Origin: Triplophysa rosa
Taxonomy: Eukaryota; Chordata; Actinopteri; Cypriniformes; Nemacheilidae
Assembly (NCBI RefSeq): GCF_024868665.1
Contig: NC_079890.1
Coordinates: 3,032,093-3,096,092 of the forward strand
DNA: 64,000 nucleotides
Direction of reading: 5' to 3'
Every line of letters begins with the position of its first letter. Position 1 is the stretch's first letter. A program made the position numbers and the translations under genes. Shown here one piece after another: positions 25,041 to 37,411 of the stretch. A model generated the notes under the pieces. It searched no databases, was not told the origin of the DNA, and worked only from the letters and a program-made list of their open reading frames with translations.

Positions 25041-25190
25041 ATGGCGGGCGCACAATTAGCTAGAGAGTTACGGCATTTAGCCAATGAAGTCGATAACCAT
25101 GCATCAAATGACTGTGTCATTCAGATTAGGTGCGCTTATTGATGTTTTATTACAGATTGACGGCGAGATAAATGACAAAGTTCTTCAAAA
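25041..25190 (+). pseudogene. Transposon ORF start, left arm copy (frameshifted)
   Basis: Starts ATGGCGGGCGCACAATTAGC and matches the minus-strand copy at 26156 downwards. About 85 bases in, the left copy reads AATGACTGTGTCATT where the right copy reads AATGACTATGTGTCATT: two bases are missing, so the frame is lost. Similarity stops after AAAGTTCTTC. Confidence 0.6.
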
Positions 25191-25910
25191 TCTGTGCGAG
25201 TCAGAGGGTTCTAATGTGGTGACTAAGTTCCGGTTACAGGTCCTGTGCCAAAGAGGTGCATGAACGACCTCAGCAGATTCGTCGATTCTGAAAGCACAAG
25301 ACGACTTAATATTAAGATGTCTAATAAACACAGACTTTCTTGTTACATGATTTTGACATTCTTGTTAAGATTGCAAATTATTGGTATGATCGCCCGTAAC
25401 GGCTGAAGCGAGGTGAAAAAATAAATAAGGCGATTTGACACGGGATTCGTACCCATGCAATAAAGCGAGGCAGTGTGTCACTACGGTAACAATCACACTA
25501 AGCTATTTCGCAAAGCTAGCTGCTGCGGATCTTTGCAATAATATCAAGATGTCACACAACAATATGCAGCTGGATGAATCAAGGGAATATGCCCGTGTTA
25601 ACTTGTGACCTCTGTGCTATTTATCTCTTATGAAATGTAGTAAAGTTTATGAGTACCGTTTAGTAACCACGTCTTTTTAGAAGGAATGGTTTCCATTTGA
25701 TGGCCCCTGTAGTGAAAGAACGATGCTCATTACTACCATGTTAACTTATGACTTAAGTTCACTACGTCTCAATTCATTTACATTATGTTACATCATGTTA
25801 CATTAAATCTTTACGCTTTTTCTAACCGAAAGGCTGCTTATAACTATCACTTTGACAAAGCGTTAGCTTGCGACTTCGGTTTACAAGCTCATCTGTGTAG
25901 TTAAACCTTA

Positions 25911-26156
25911 TTACATTTTGTGCTTTAAGATTTTCACCAGTTGAACTGTAACACCACCATAGCACTCGCACAGACTTTGAATGTGCTGCAAAGAGGCTAA
26001 CAACTGAGGAAGAACTTTATCATTTATCTCGCCGTCAATCTGTAATAAATCATCAATAAATGCATCTAATCTGAATGACACATAGTCATTTGATGCATGG
26101 TTATCGACTTCATTGGCTAAATGCCGTAACTCTCTAGCTAATTGTGCGCCCGCCAT
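25911..26156 (-). pseudogene. Transposon ORF start, right arm copy
   Basis: An 81-codon ORF beginning MAGAQLARELRHLANEVDNH and containing VSFRLDAFIDDLLQID and LLASLQHIQSLCECYGG. It is rich in Leu, Ile and Asp at heptad-like spacing and probably helical. It looks like the N-terminal part of a protein whose remainder (possibly an integrase-type transposase) has been lost or lies after a missing intron. I recall helical N-terminal regions of this kind preceding integrase-core transposases in fish, but cannot confirm the family. The first half lies in the inverted arm; the second half (below about 26018) is unique to this side. Confidence 0.5.
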
Positions 26157-27908
26157 AGTGACTTAATGTTATACACGAAGCAAACGATCAGTGAGTGACG
26201 TGACGTTAGTCCAAAACAAGTCAAGAGTAATCGATCAAACGCTTCAATCTACGCTGAACCAATAGTAGGCAAGACCAACCCATCTAATTATCATACAAGA
26301 CACAGAAAAGTAAGAATAAATTCAAGAATAAATAAATAAAAGTGGAAATAAATACATGCGATAATAAATAAATATAAAAATAAATAAACGTATAAATAAA
26401 TAAATGTAAAAATAAAAGGAAATGATAAATAAAATAATCTAAAAATAAATAATAACAATAATAAAAAATAATTAAAAAATGGACACAAAAAATAATAAAT
26501 CAATTTAAAAAATGAAAAGAAAAGTTAAAGTTAAGATCAATAATAGCTAAAACGAATTATTTTGTTTTATCAAACCATTCATTCCTTTATTTATTTTCAT
26601 ATTATTACATTTATTCGTTTATATATTTATATATTTATACATTTATTTATTTATAATTTTTGCAGGTTTAGTCCTCCATAGGTTTCACATGTAGGGTCAC
26701 ACATTTGTAACTGGCATGCACTGCTACAAGTCAGATGCCAATTGGTTTTTCACATAGCAGTGTAAAGACGAACACACCCATTACCTTATTACATCTCATG
26801 TTTACTTCATTTAACTACTTGAAAAAAAACTAGTTTATATTTTGTAAAATCCCTTCGGCAATGCAACGAAATAACAAATGAAAAAGATGTCAAACATTGT
26901 GGCTGATATTACTCACGGTTCATTTATCACACTGGAAACACAAGGTCAAGTTGAGTGCATTGCATTGTGGGAACTCCACACATGTGAATTTACACCCCAT
27001 CCCACTGAGATCCATTCATCTGGCTGATTTCTGTAGGCAACAGATACATTTCCCGCTGCTTGTGATATAAACTTATGCATGTCTGTTTTATCATTGTTAA
27101 ATGTATGTACTATTCATGCAGCCTTGTGCAAATCGATCAATGTCTAACTGTGTTTTTCACACTTTTTGTCTGACTCATGTGTCATCAAAAACCTCAAAGA
27201 TAAAATCACCTCAAAGATAAAAAAATCCCGCACTAAATCAACCATCTTAAGCAATTTCAGATTTGAGGCCTAATGCATAACATTACCTAACCCGTCCCTC
27301 CAGCACAACATCAACATCATCAGTCAGAAATGAAGTACGGTTTTCAAATAGAGGATCTGACCTGTCGTTGAGCTTGATGTTTAGCAGTTTCATGTGCCCT
27401 GACTAATAACATTAGACCTGACAAATTAGATGTGCTCAGACCGACTGTCTCTCTCAAAACCTCCAGCTTTAAAAATGAATCTCCTATTTAATGTTTAATT
27501 CGGGTTGATGCGGGCATTTAATATGATAATAAAACTTTGAACGTACTGGAGGCGCTCCAGGTATTAATTCATTCACAGCGCACGCACACACACACACGAA
27601 CACACACAACATTTTATATTTACAAATATTTTTTTATATTAACAAATATTTTTTTAATGCTGAGATATAATAAATTCCTGAAATAATAATAATATTACTA
27701 CATATTTAATATTATCATATATTATTTTTTAATAATAATACCTAATACATAGATTTAGATCTTTTTTTATCAAATAATTGTTGTGCTGGTCAAATAACAC
27801 ATGTACCATAATTCTGGCAACCAAAACTACCAAAACAAAAACTATATTTTACACAAGGTTAATAGTATTTATTTGATCTCTATTACGATACTGCGAACGA
27901 AATAATAA

Positions 27909-28170
27909 CCAGGCCCTGTATTCACAAAACATTTTATCTTAACACTAAGAGCTCTCCTAAACAGCAGTAAAAGTTTTTAGTTAAGAGTTTCCACTTAAAA
28001 CCTCTTCACAACGCTGCCGAGAACAACTTTTACTAAGGAACAGAAAGAAATCTTAAGATAAGAAAAAGGGCGGGGTTGACCTCGTTGCCATGGATGATGT
28101 CAGCAAGTTTACCGACTATGACCACAGGGATTGGCTGATAGAGGTTGGGTCTCTTGTCAGTCATTTAATC
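27909..28170. mobile_element. GGGCCCGTATTCAC-type MITE, copy 2 (partial)
   Basis: Begins CCAGGCCCTGTATTCACAAAAC and shares GGCGGGGTTGACCTCGTTGC with the neighbouring copy (GGCGGGGCTGACCCCGTTGC near 28502). No right end seen. Confidence 0.5.
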
Positions 28171-28344
28171 ATAGAAATATTATAGAATGAGGTCTCATGC
28201 TGACATATTAAGATCTTAAAATAAAAATCTAGTCATATTCAAATCAAATATTTTAATTTATAATTATTGCTGTATTCAAATTAAGATGATAAAATATACA
28301 CTAAGTTACTAATTCAACAACTGAAGAGTTCAATTACAAAAACA

Positions 28345-29164
28345 GGGCCCGTGTTCTTAAAGCTTCTAAGAATCCTCTAAGAAAGCTCTTATTTTAGCTT
28401 AAAAACTTCTACGTAAGAGTCTTAGCTTAAAAACGATTCAGGACCAATCTGAGTGAAACTCTGAGCAAGGAAAAGAGAAAAACTTTTATCTTAGTGAGGA
28501 GGCGGGGCTGACCCCGTTGCTATGTATGACACAGTCTTTTAAAGACTGTGATTGGTTGGTTGACCAAGAAGGAATATAGGGTCATTAGTTTGAAATTGCA
28601 CATGTCTTTTTTCCTGTTTTACCGTATTCACGCACATGCGCTATGGCATTTCTGCGCTGTTTTGGAGATGTTAGCGTGTCTCTAATAGGATCGGTCACAA
28701 ACATCTAATGTGTTGTGTCTTATTAACTCACTGTCATTCAATTCAATGTCATTTTATTTTATAGCGCTTTTACAATTTGCATTGCATCAAAGTAGCTATA
28801 CAAGAAAACAAAAACCAAGATAATCAAAAGTGGAACACACACACAAAAATAAAAAACTGATAAACCTTAAAAGTAATATGGAAATTGTCATGCATTGCAA
28901 CACATTTCTTCTCACTTTTTGCGTTTCATCCATTTTCTCTGCTGCTAAAGAAACTCTTAAGTCTCTTAAAAGTCCTCCTCGCTACTCTTAAAATTTTGGA
29001 CCTTAAGAGCTCTTTTAAGGGTTAAGATGCTTTATGAATTACTTTTTTCTTTACTAGGATCTTTTCTGTAATTCTAAGGGGAAACGGCCACATTTCTAAG
29101 AATTTTCTTAGTTTTGTCACTAGGAACAACTCTTTGCGCTAAGATTTTTCATGAATACGGGCCC
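28345..29164. mobile_element. GGGCCCGTATTCAC-type MITE, copy 3
   Basis: Left end GGGCCCGTGTTCTTAAAGC, right end TTCATGAATACGGGCCC. Contains a foreign L2 3' fragment at about 28735-28880. Confidence 0.6.
28735..28880 (-). mobile_element. L2-like LINE 3' end fragment
   Basis: The complement reads ATTGTAAAAGCGCTATAAAA followed by TAAAATGACATTGAATTG, the same kind of terminus as at 1556-1590. Only the last 100-150 bp are present. Confidence 0.55.
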
Positions 29165-29718
29165 ATCTCTCGCTGCCTTTGTGCGGTCACAGGTGATTAG
29201 CCGTCTGGCCTCTGGTCCCGATATAAAAACACTCTCCATCTGGTGTGAGATGCATTCGTGTCTAATTAGAGCCTCGGCTGTTTAATATTCCTGCAGCGGT
29301 TAACAGCGCAAGTGCTCCAAGTGGACCGACACTAAAGCTTCAACCTTTTCAGCAACATCAAGTGAGTGTGAACATCCATCATCTCACCTGTACTAACTGC
29401 TTTTAAACCAGGTGAAGAGGTTATTTCTGTGGTTTTCCAGACATGGCTTTTGTCAAAAAAACATTGGATGTTGGAAATGAAACACAATGTGAAACACAGA
29501 AAGAACCTTGACATATTTACCAAAGGATAATTTTCAGTAAATGTTGAGTAAAAATTTGTTTTCATTTCATCCATCTGTTTCTTTGAATAGCTTGCATAGC
29601 TTCCATTCCAAACGTATCCTGTGACTGTACAATAACACTGAATGGCATTAGGATTAATGTTTTGCTCTCATTAGCGAGACATTAACTGTAGTAGTTAAGC
29701 CCTGCAGGAGGCACATAC

Positions 29719-29810
29719 TTGATGGCTTTATTTTCTCCTCGGCCTCTTCCCGACACCGACACGGAGTCTGGGGTTCCCGCTGTCTCCACCCCCGGCTTTT
29801 TCCTCTTTCC
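29719..29810 (-). CDS. syt7: syt7 juxtamembrane linker exon
   Basis: Second syt7 exon in the window, 92 bp, phase 0 to phase 2. The acceptor is ...ctctgaag (AG at 29811-29812); the donor is GTATGTGC (29711-29718). It encodes GKRKKPGVETAGTPDS, then VSVS, then GRGRGENKAIK. From memory, mammalian SYT7 has GKRYKNSLETVGTPDS directly followed by GRGR...KKAIK, so the identity is strong. The fish exon appears to carry four extra residues, encoded by two copies of a GTGTCG unit. The basic start is the cytosolic stop-transfer region just after the membrane helix. The exon follows the transmembrane exon across an intron of about 8.5 kb and precedes the alternatively spliced linker. Confidence 0.9.
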
Positions 29811-30560
29811 CTTCAGAGAAAGAGAGAGATAGAGAGACATGTGATTTGATAAGGTGCCATATTTCAAGAATTTATGTGCAATTCCTGCAAGTCAAAGTTA
29901 CATTTTATGACGGGTCTTCAGCTACTTTTCTTTGAGGGCCAGATACCAAAAGTATAAATAGGGTGCGGGCCACCTTCTTTTTTTACCATATCCTCATTTC
30001 TTCTGTTATTTTGTATTTCTGTTATTTATTGCATTTTGTTTTTTAGCTTTTATACTGTTTTTGTTGCTTTTACTAATAGGTCATATATTAAAACATGCAC
30101 ACAAATATTGCATTCAGTATTTGGTTTTCTATATGTTTTTTTAAGAAGATATTTGTGAAGATATTTGGTTGAATTAATGAAAGTCAAATCAATAAAAGTA
30201 AAAATGCTAATACATTCAGCACAACAGCAATCCCTGCCCCATGTGGCGTTAAACTCGCGTCTTATAAAGCAAATCAATTGGTCTGTGCAAGAAACTGAAC
30301 GCTAATACGCTATTATCACATCTTCGGGTGAATTCCAATCGCAATCATGTGCCCTACGCACTTAGAAGGTCAGATTAGAAGTTCTGGGGGGAGATGAACA
30401 GCTGTTTTCATAAATATAGCCTTTTAAATCATATATAATGAATGTAGTAATAAAAACAACAACAAGCTGCCGGTTGACTAGCCCTGTTTTATGGTAACAA
30501 AGCAGTCGACGACAGTTTCATGGCAGTTTGATGAAGTGTGTAAGAGGAGGGTGTGGAAAT

Positions 30561-30799
30561 GCCCAACACAATTTCCTGGGAATTCGTAACTATTTTACAG
30601 GGTGGCTAATTCGTATGAATTTCAACGTCTTAGTACAATTTGCTTTCGTGACAGTGACGTTTAGGGGTGGGGTAAGGTGAGGGGCTTCAGTATTGCTTTT
30701 TCGAATAATTGTACGTTTTTGTACGATGTGAATCGTACAAAAATTCATACAAATTAGCCACCTCGTAAAATAGTAGTGAATTTCTGTGAAATCAGGTCG
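30561..30799. mobile_element. Palindromic AATTCGTAACT element, copy 1
   Basis: Left GGGAATTCGTAACTATTTTA and CAGGGTGGCTAATTCGTATG, right CATACAAATTAGCCACCTCG then TAAAATAGTAGTGAATTTC: a nearly complete inverted pair around a short centre with GGGGTGGGGTAAGGTGAGGG. Related to 43731-44097. Confidence 0.6.
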
Positions 30800-33110
30800 G
30801 AAACGCCGGGTAAGTTCATCTCTTGCAGATAAGAGTCTCTTGCAGCAAACATTGGAGGAAGGTGTCCACGTGTCTGATCGGAACTTTATTGCGCATGAAT
30901 CAGGGCTGGACTGGGAAGAAAAATCTGCCCTGACATTTTTTGTCCCACATCGGCCCTCCACCATTTCTGTCGACGAGGGGGGGGGTTGAATGCATACGTG
31001 TCTTTTGCATTCGCGTTGTGTGTATTCGCATATATAATACGTCCGTCAGATGGCCAGTCCGCCCCTGGTCTGAATGTTCATGTGACGGAGATCACTTTCA
31101 CAAAAAACTTGAATTCTTCCTCTGTGTACTCAATGCACCATCCATTCCAAATGCATGCAACGTTTTCTAATTCAGAGTAAACTTTAGTGTGTAGGCGCCT
31201 TTTCTGAAAAACTGTGATGCACCAGAACTTTCTTACTGAGCGGAGGCAAAAACTTTAGTGGGTTGCAAACCGAAACTGTATGTCTGAGACACGTTTAAAC
31301 ATGCTGGAGACGTCTGGGCAAGAATCTGATTAAGTTCTGAAAAACAAAACAGAAACTACAAATGGGAGAAACAAAATGCACCACACAAAAATGTCCAAAG
31401 TGTGTGAAACACCTGGAGAGAGCTTTCTGCAAACCCATTCTTCTCAATGGCACCTGCTCAGTTGGTGGCAAGGTGGCTAGAACCTTCCCTCTATAAAGAT
31501 GTTGTTTTTCTAACCAATCACCCGAGCTGTAAATGTCATGTGACCAGTCACTCTGGAGCAGCCGGAAATTGGGTGATGCCATGTGGTCCCAGAGCCCTTG
31601 CTGTTCTAAGCCACTGCATGAGCCCCTACAATTTCTTTATTGCTTACAAAAGATGTTTATTTTGGTCAAATCACACAATTACTGTACTTCTAAATTGTCG
31701 TTAACAAAAAATATGCTTTGTACCCCAATAATGATGTAGTTGCCTCTCAAACGGAAAGACCTCGCCTCAACAGATGTTCGGTCAAAAGAATGTGGTCTGG
31801 ACTGAGAAAACATTCATATGCTTCCATAACACACCATATGCGCGTGGCGGTGTTGGCAAACAACAGGGACAACTCAATTGATCGATGCAACCAATTACAT
31901 AAAGGCTAATTACATCATTTCCTGTCTGTCAAAAGCAGCACTCCTCCCACCATCTCTTGATTGGCCGATCCATCTCGAAGTGATTCTGCAGGTGGAGGAT
32001 TCATTACTAAGTCCTCTGAAAGCCATCAGCCGCCAGCAGTTGTGTAAGAGATGATAAATGATTGGGAAGAGAGGAAGAAAGAGCAGCGTCTTGGCCCCGG
32101 CACAGCAGCAGCCTGCCAGTTTCCAGCATTTAAATTACGCCGCCTGCCAACATGCGATGGCTCCGCTGCCATGATCTTTCTGCCGACGTAATGAATGGAA
32201 ACAAAGGAGAAAGTGGAACGGGCGTGTTCGTACACAGGTTAAAACATCATGTGAACTGCAATGGTGCATTTGCAAAGGAAACAGGAAGAAACTTTGAGAG
32301 AAGAAGAAATCTAAACGAATGTTTAGTTTAGACAAAGAATAGTAGATAGAATGTCGATTCACTTTTAGACTTTGAAGACTAGAGGAGGGCTTTGCTCATT
32401 AAAAGATTTCTTTAATTAATGTATTATTTATTCATATTTAATTAAGTTATCATCAATTACAAATTAAAAAGGGGAATTTTGCATATCAAAATCAAGGCAG
32501 GTGCTGCGCAGGTATGAATTTGTGAGGCATTTGTGATGTTATTCAGAAACATTTTGTAAAGACACGTTAACATGTTTTAATTACTTATTAAGAGTAACAT
32601 CAACTATATCATTATATACTATATAAATTAAGACCATGCATTAGTGAAAAAAAACATTTGGGTCAATTTGGATTTTTACTATCTGCAAAAACGATGAATA
32701 TCCAAAAATATGCCCAGTTTCTGTTTTGATGCGAAAAAATTAAGAGAAACCGAAGACGCTGCACAATGATAACACACAGATTAACAGTGATTCTGTCCTG
32801 CAGCCGCACTGGAGTAGATCTCTGACAGGCATGCAGTACGCTATTGAGCGCGTCGTATCTATGATTAAAGACTATCATAAAATCTTCAGTAGAGAGACAT
32901 GCAGGACGAGAACATGGGAAGACAGCGAGGGAAAGAGAGAGCAGGGAGGTAAAAATCAAAGAGAAAGTGACACGTAAAGGGATGAGTAGTGCAGGTAGAG
33001 ATATTCAGAACAGCAGAAGAGAAAAAGAGGAGGGAAAGAGGTGGGCCTTCAAACAGAATGAACAATAATGAAAAGATGGAATAGTGATGGGATTAAGGGG
33101 AATTATTACA

Positions 33111-33114
<4 letters not shown>

Positions 33115-33146
<32 letters not shown>

Positions 33147-33147
33147 A
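33115..33147. repeat. (GA)n followed by poly-G
   Basis: Simple GA run, then about ten G. Confidence 0.9.
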
Positions 33148-33335
33148 AGTACACAGGTGGTTTCTTCTCACAACAGATCCTGCTCTGTCCTCACACTGTC
33201 TGTGACATGTTAAGAACATGCTGAGCACTCTTTCTCTCTGAATTTCTCCACCTCTTCTACATTACTTTGCTCCATCTTCAAATAAAAAAACGACTCCCCT
33301 TGAATAGATCAGCACATAAGATTGACCTAAAAATG

Positions 33336-33490
33336 TTGGTCACACTTCATTATAGGGGGCAATATTCGCTATTAACAAACCCTTAACTACGACGTTTTTC
33401 CCTAATAAACTCTTAATTTGTTGATTATTAATAGTTAGTAAAGTAGTTGTTAGGTTTAGGTATTGGGTAGGATTAGGGATGTAGAGTATA
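33336..33490. mobile_element. Fish DNA-element fragment (CACACTTCATTATAGGGGGC type)
   Basis: Contains GGTCACACTTCATTATAGGG, CTATTAACAAACCCTTAACT and GTTAGGTTTAGGTATTGGGT, a pattern I recognise as a common teleost dispersed repeat. Ends not defined. Confidence 0.45.
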
Positions 33491-33567
33491 TGAGCAGAAT
33501 ACATGAAATGGACAGATGGAAGGAAACAAGGAGGTATGCTTGCTTGATAAGGGAGACACAGTGTTTA

Positions 33568-34613
33568 CACACACGCACGCACACACACACCCACCCCCAC
33601 ACACACACACACACACAGTAGACAGAGCAAAAGACAGGCAGCCAGATAAATAAACAGACGGACAGACAGACAGACAGAAATACAGGCAGATAGATTAGAC
33701 AGATGGACAGATAGACACTGATAGACAGACAGACAGACAGACAGACAGGCAGGCAGGCAGATAGATAGATAGATAAGACAGACACAGTAGATAGACAGAT
33801 AGACACTGATAGACAGACACAGTAGATAGACAGACAGACAGACAGACAGGCAGACAGGCAGGCAGGCAGATAGATAGATAAGACAGACACAGTAGATAGA
33901 CAGATAGACACTGATAGACAGACACAGTAGATAGACAGACAGACAGACAGACAGGCAGACAGGCAGGCAGGCAGATAGATAGATAAGACAGACACAGTAG
34001 ATAGACAGATAGACACTGATAGACAGACACAGTAGATAGACAGACAGACAGAGTAGACAGAAAGACAGGCATACACAGTAGATAGATAGAGAGAAAGAGA
34101 GACAGACAGATTAGATAGACAGACACAGACAGACAGAAACAACAGATAGACAGGCATACAGATAGATTAGGCAGATAGACAGACAGACAGACAGACACAG
34201 TAGATAGATAGACAGACAGGCACATAGATTAGACAGACAGACAGAATATAGACAGAAAGACAGGCAGGCAGATAGATTAGACAGATAGACACTGATAGAC
34301 AGACACAGTAGATAGACAGACAGACAGACAAAGTAGACAGAAAGACAGATTAGATAGACAGACACAGACAGACACACAACAGATAGCCAGGCATACAGAT
34401 AGATTAGGCAGATAGACAGACAGACAGACACAGTAGATAGACAGACAGGCAGATAGATTAGATGGATTGACACAGACAGACAGGTAGACAGACAGATAGA
34501 CAGACAGACACAGTAGGTAGATAGACATATAGACTGACAGCTCTCAATACAGACAGACAGTAGGTAGACAGACAGACGGATGGACAGACAAACAGACAGA
34601 CAGACAGCTTTCA
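33568..34613. repeat. (CA)n plus (CAGA/GATA)n tetranucleotide array with higher-order repeat
   Basis: Starts with about 50 bp of CA repeats, then about 1 kb of CAGA, GATA and CAGG tetranucleotides. The marker AGGCAGGCAGGCAG occurs at 33747, 33856 and 33961, revealing a higher-order unit of 105-109 bp repeated about three times. Apparent ORFs of up to 233 codons rich in CLSV/CLSI are translations of this repeat, not genes. Confidence 0.95.
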
Positions 34614-35837
34614 ATACAGAGTTCTTTCATAGAACACATCAGCTCCTGTTAAGAGAGTCTGAACTTCTGTGGTCTTGACCTGAAGGCCCCAGAAAACTGT
34701 CAGATATATTTGGGAGGAGAAGGAGAATGCATGCAGTCAGTCGGCGAGGAGAGTGGGGTGTTGTGGGTAAAAACATATGAATCATTAGTGAGCCCTGCGG
34801 CTTGGCAGTATGAGGTATGAGAAACATAAAGGCCAGGGAGACTCTCGCTGTGCAGCCTTACATAACATATCCCAGATTATTCACTCATTAAAGAATCTGT
34901 TGTTCTTTTGTCCATCAAAAGACAAGACCATAACTTTAGCTTTCAATGTAAAGATTACCGGGACAGCTCACCCAAAATGACTGGCTTTCTTTCTTCAGTG
35001 AAACACTTTTGCTTAAGACAGTGACTGGAGTTGCTGGGTTTCAAAATGAAAGACGTATATTTGTAGGCTACATTTGAAGCATTCTTAAACTATACGATTG
35101 AGCAACATAACAAAATTTAAGGTGCTCCCATATCTCATTTTTGTCATATTGGTGAAATCACATTAACATCATTGTGTCGCTAACGTCAATTTTAGTTTGT
35201 TATTTTAATCTTTTCTTCATGTGAACTTCAGTATGGTCGATGTGAGTTTATTCTGGAAGTGAACTGTTATTGATCCTGGTACTTTCACAGCTGTTTTCAC
35301 AATTGGTTTGCTTGCTTTGTCCAAAGCTAAATTTAATCCCCATCACCCCCCATTCAGGTAGATCTTTTATAACACTGCAGTGTTTGGCATAGAAATGCGG
35401 AACATTTGCGTCATCATCGTGGCCACCGCAGTGAGTCCTAGTGGCGGCTATTTAACACATAGCAAGGTGGCCAAAGATGCTAAAAATGGAAAGTATTGCT
35501 ACCTTAACTTTAAAAATTTGTCCTTTTGGTCCTTACTCCAAAGTAACACACCAAACAAACCAAATCTAGACAGACTCGGGTCATCTACAGGATTCATGTT
35601 TACACTTTATTCACTGGAGAAACTTTATATGGCTTACATTTTTAACAACACTTAAAATTTGTATCATATACACTGTTGGACAGGGCAACGTTTTATTTGT
35701 GTCATATTGAAAACGTAATTTCTGTCCGAGGTTCTGTGGCATGAGAGGAACGGCTCTCATAATTTACCTGCTCGAAATATTTCTCTCTCTGTAACCACAG
35801 ACCAGAAAAGTAAAAAAAGGCAACTCTGTACTAAAGT

Positions 35838-36450
35838 AATAAACTTTTTTAAGCATACTTTATGTAGTAAGTACTAATATCATTGCACCACTAGTATAGT
35901 GTACTTGTACTTGTAAGTGTACTATTTCCGCACCACTAACTAAACCGGCCCACTGTTTTAGTTTATAGAAGTATACTTTTAAGTGTATGTGTGACAGTAG
36001 TAAACGTTGAGTACACGCCTAATTAACAACTACCTTTTTCATTTGTACAGCAACTATACTACAAGTGGACATAGAGGTGTACTGATAGTGTACTAGTTAA
36101 ATACTTGTACTTATATGAAAGTACACTTTGAAGTATGCTCTCAGTAAACTACTTTAGTAGTTTAATACTTGAAGTATACTTGTAAATTTTCTTGAAGTGA
36201 ACTCCATAGTTCACTTTTTATGTATTATTTATATTATATTGTAACTATATAAACATGTAACTTTATAAGACAGTACGTGAAAAAAGTATTCATTATGCTA
36301 CTCAATCAAAGGAGTAAACACAACCACAAACCACTTCATATTAAAATATCCTTAATATTATAAAAACATTTTATAAGACGTATATCACTGACCATTGCGT
36401 AAAAAGTATACTTTCTTATTTTTAGTTTACAAGAAGTATACTTCTTTTTA
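35838..36450. mobile_element. AAGTATACTT-rich element, copy 2
   Basis: Shares block order with 13227-14345 but has no LTR: GTAAACGTTGAGTACACGCC runs straight into TAACAACTACCTTTTTCATT. This is the empty site corresponding to solo LTR 1. Confidence 0.65.
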
Positions 36451-37411
36451 ATCTGGAAAGGCAACTTCAAGTGAATTGTCATTGTACAGTTGAAGCGGCA
36501 ATGTAAGGGTTCAAACATAATCACAAATTTAACAAAGAAAAGCAAATACGAGATCATTCCAATCCACCCCTAGAATAATTCTAAACTGCTTACAGTATGT
36601 AGGCAGATGTAGACGAAGTATGACCTATTTCAACCCCCTGTATGAAAACAACACATGCAAAAATCTAATGAAAATATCAAATAAGTGTCAAAAAATGAGA
36701 TGCAAGTTTGTAATCCCTCATCGTAATAAGTGTAAGTCAGTAGGTGCCTGCAGGGTGTGCACGTGGTGGGAAGCCATTACTGAGTGTAATTAAAGCCTGA
36801 AATCTCTTTTTAGCCACCCTGCAGTCTGGCCGTCTGCCTCACACTCCTCCTCTCATTTCCTGCGTCTTATTTCCGCCTTCTGGCCTGTGCTGACCATCTC
36901 CAAACCTCATCACTCCTCCTCGGCTGATAATGGAAAGGTTGGATTCGCGTTACCAAACCGTTCTGTTGCACTGAATCAGTCGAATCGTTTTTTTCTCGGT
37001 AAATAGCGGGTGACACATTAACTGCGTTTAAGATAATTATTGTGAATAATGGGCGATCGGTTTATTTTGGTAAGAGGGTAATTCAATTAATGTCAGCATA
37101 GGTGATTCATTCAGTTTTTTTATTAGCTTGTTATTAATCACAGAGATGCTCTGTAATCACATTTTCATGTACTTCCTCTACTCGAGGTTCAGACTCATTT
37201 GAACACCTTTTGCTGAATTGCTTTACACGGCAATGGCAAATCTGGTTTTGTTGACGTGAGAATTAGGGTTAGGATTTACAGCTGTGGAACGACAACATCG
37301 CGTTAAATCTGATGTAAATTTGACACCCCTCATGCTTTTCATATCCTAATAATAATGTATTTACCTAATTAATAATTAAGCTAATTTACATAATTAAAAT
37401 CAAGTCACTAA

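Larger units (their letters stand above)
24532..26680. mobile_element. Foldback DNA transposon with long inverted arms and 6-bp target duplication
   Basis: Ends TATGGAGGACTAAACCTGC and its complement; direct repeat GGTTTC on both sides (24526-24531 and 26681-26686). The inverted arms run about 650 bp: 24532-25180 and 26018-26680. Outer arm halves are (TAAA)n-like; inner halves carry the start of an ORF. The centre (25190-26010) is not inverted. The 6-bp duplication and TA-starting ends fit IS3EU-type elements as I recall them; family not verified. Confidence 0.7.
23386..29718 (-). other. syt7 intron between juxtamembrane exon and cassette exon A
   Basis: About 6.3 kb. Holds a GGGCCCGTATTCAC element (23659-24329), the foldback transposon (24532-26680), two more relatives of the first element (27909-29164) and an L2 3' fragment inside one of them. 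26690-27900 and 29165-29718 show nothing I can name. Confidence 0.6.

Noticed and set aside
24709..26503. Two identical Phe/Leu/Tyr-rich ORFs resembling membrane proteins
   Set aside because: Translations of the AT-rich (TAAA)n outer arms of the foldback transposon.
33456..34614. Long minus-strand ORFs (up to 233 codons) rich in CLSV/CLSI
   Set aside because: Direct translation of the CAGA/GATA tetranucleotide array; no non-repetitive coding content.
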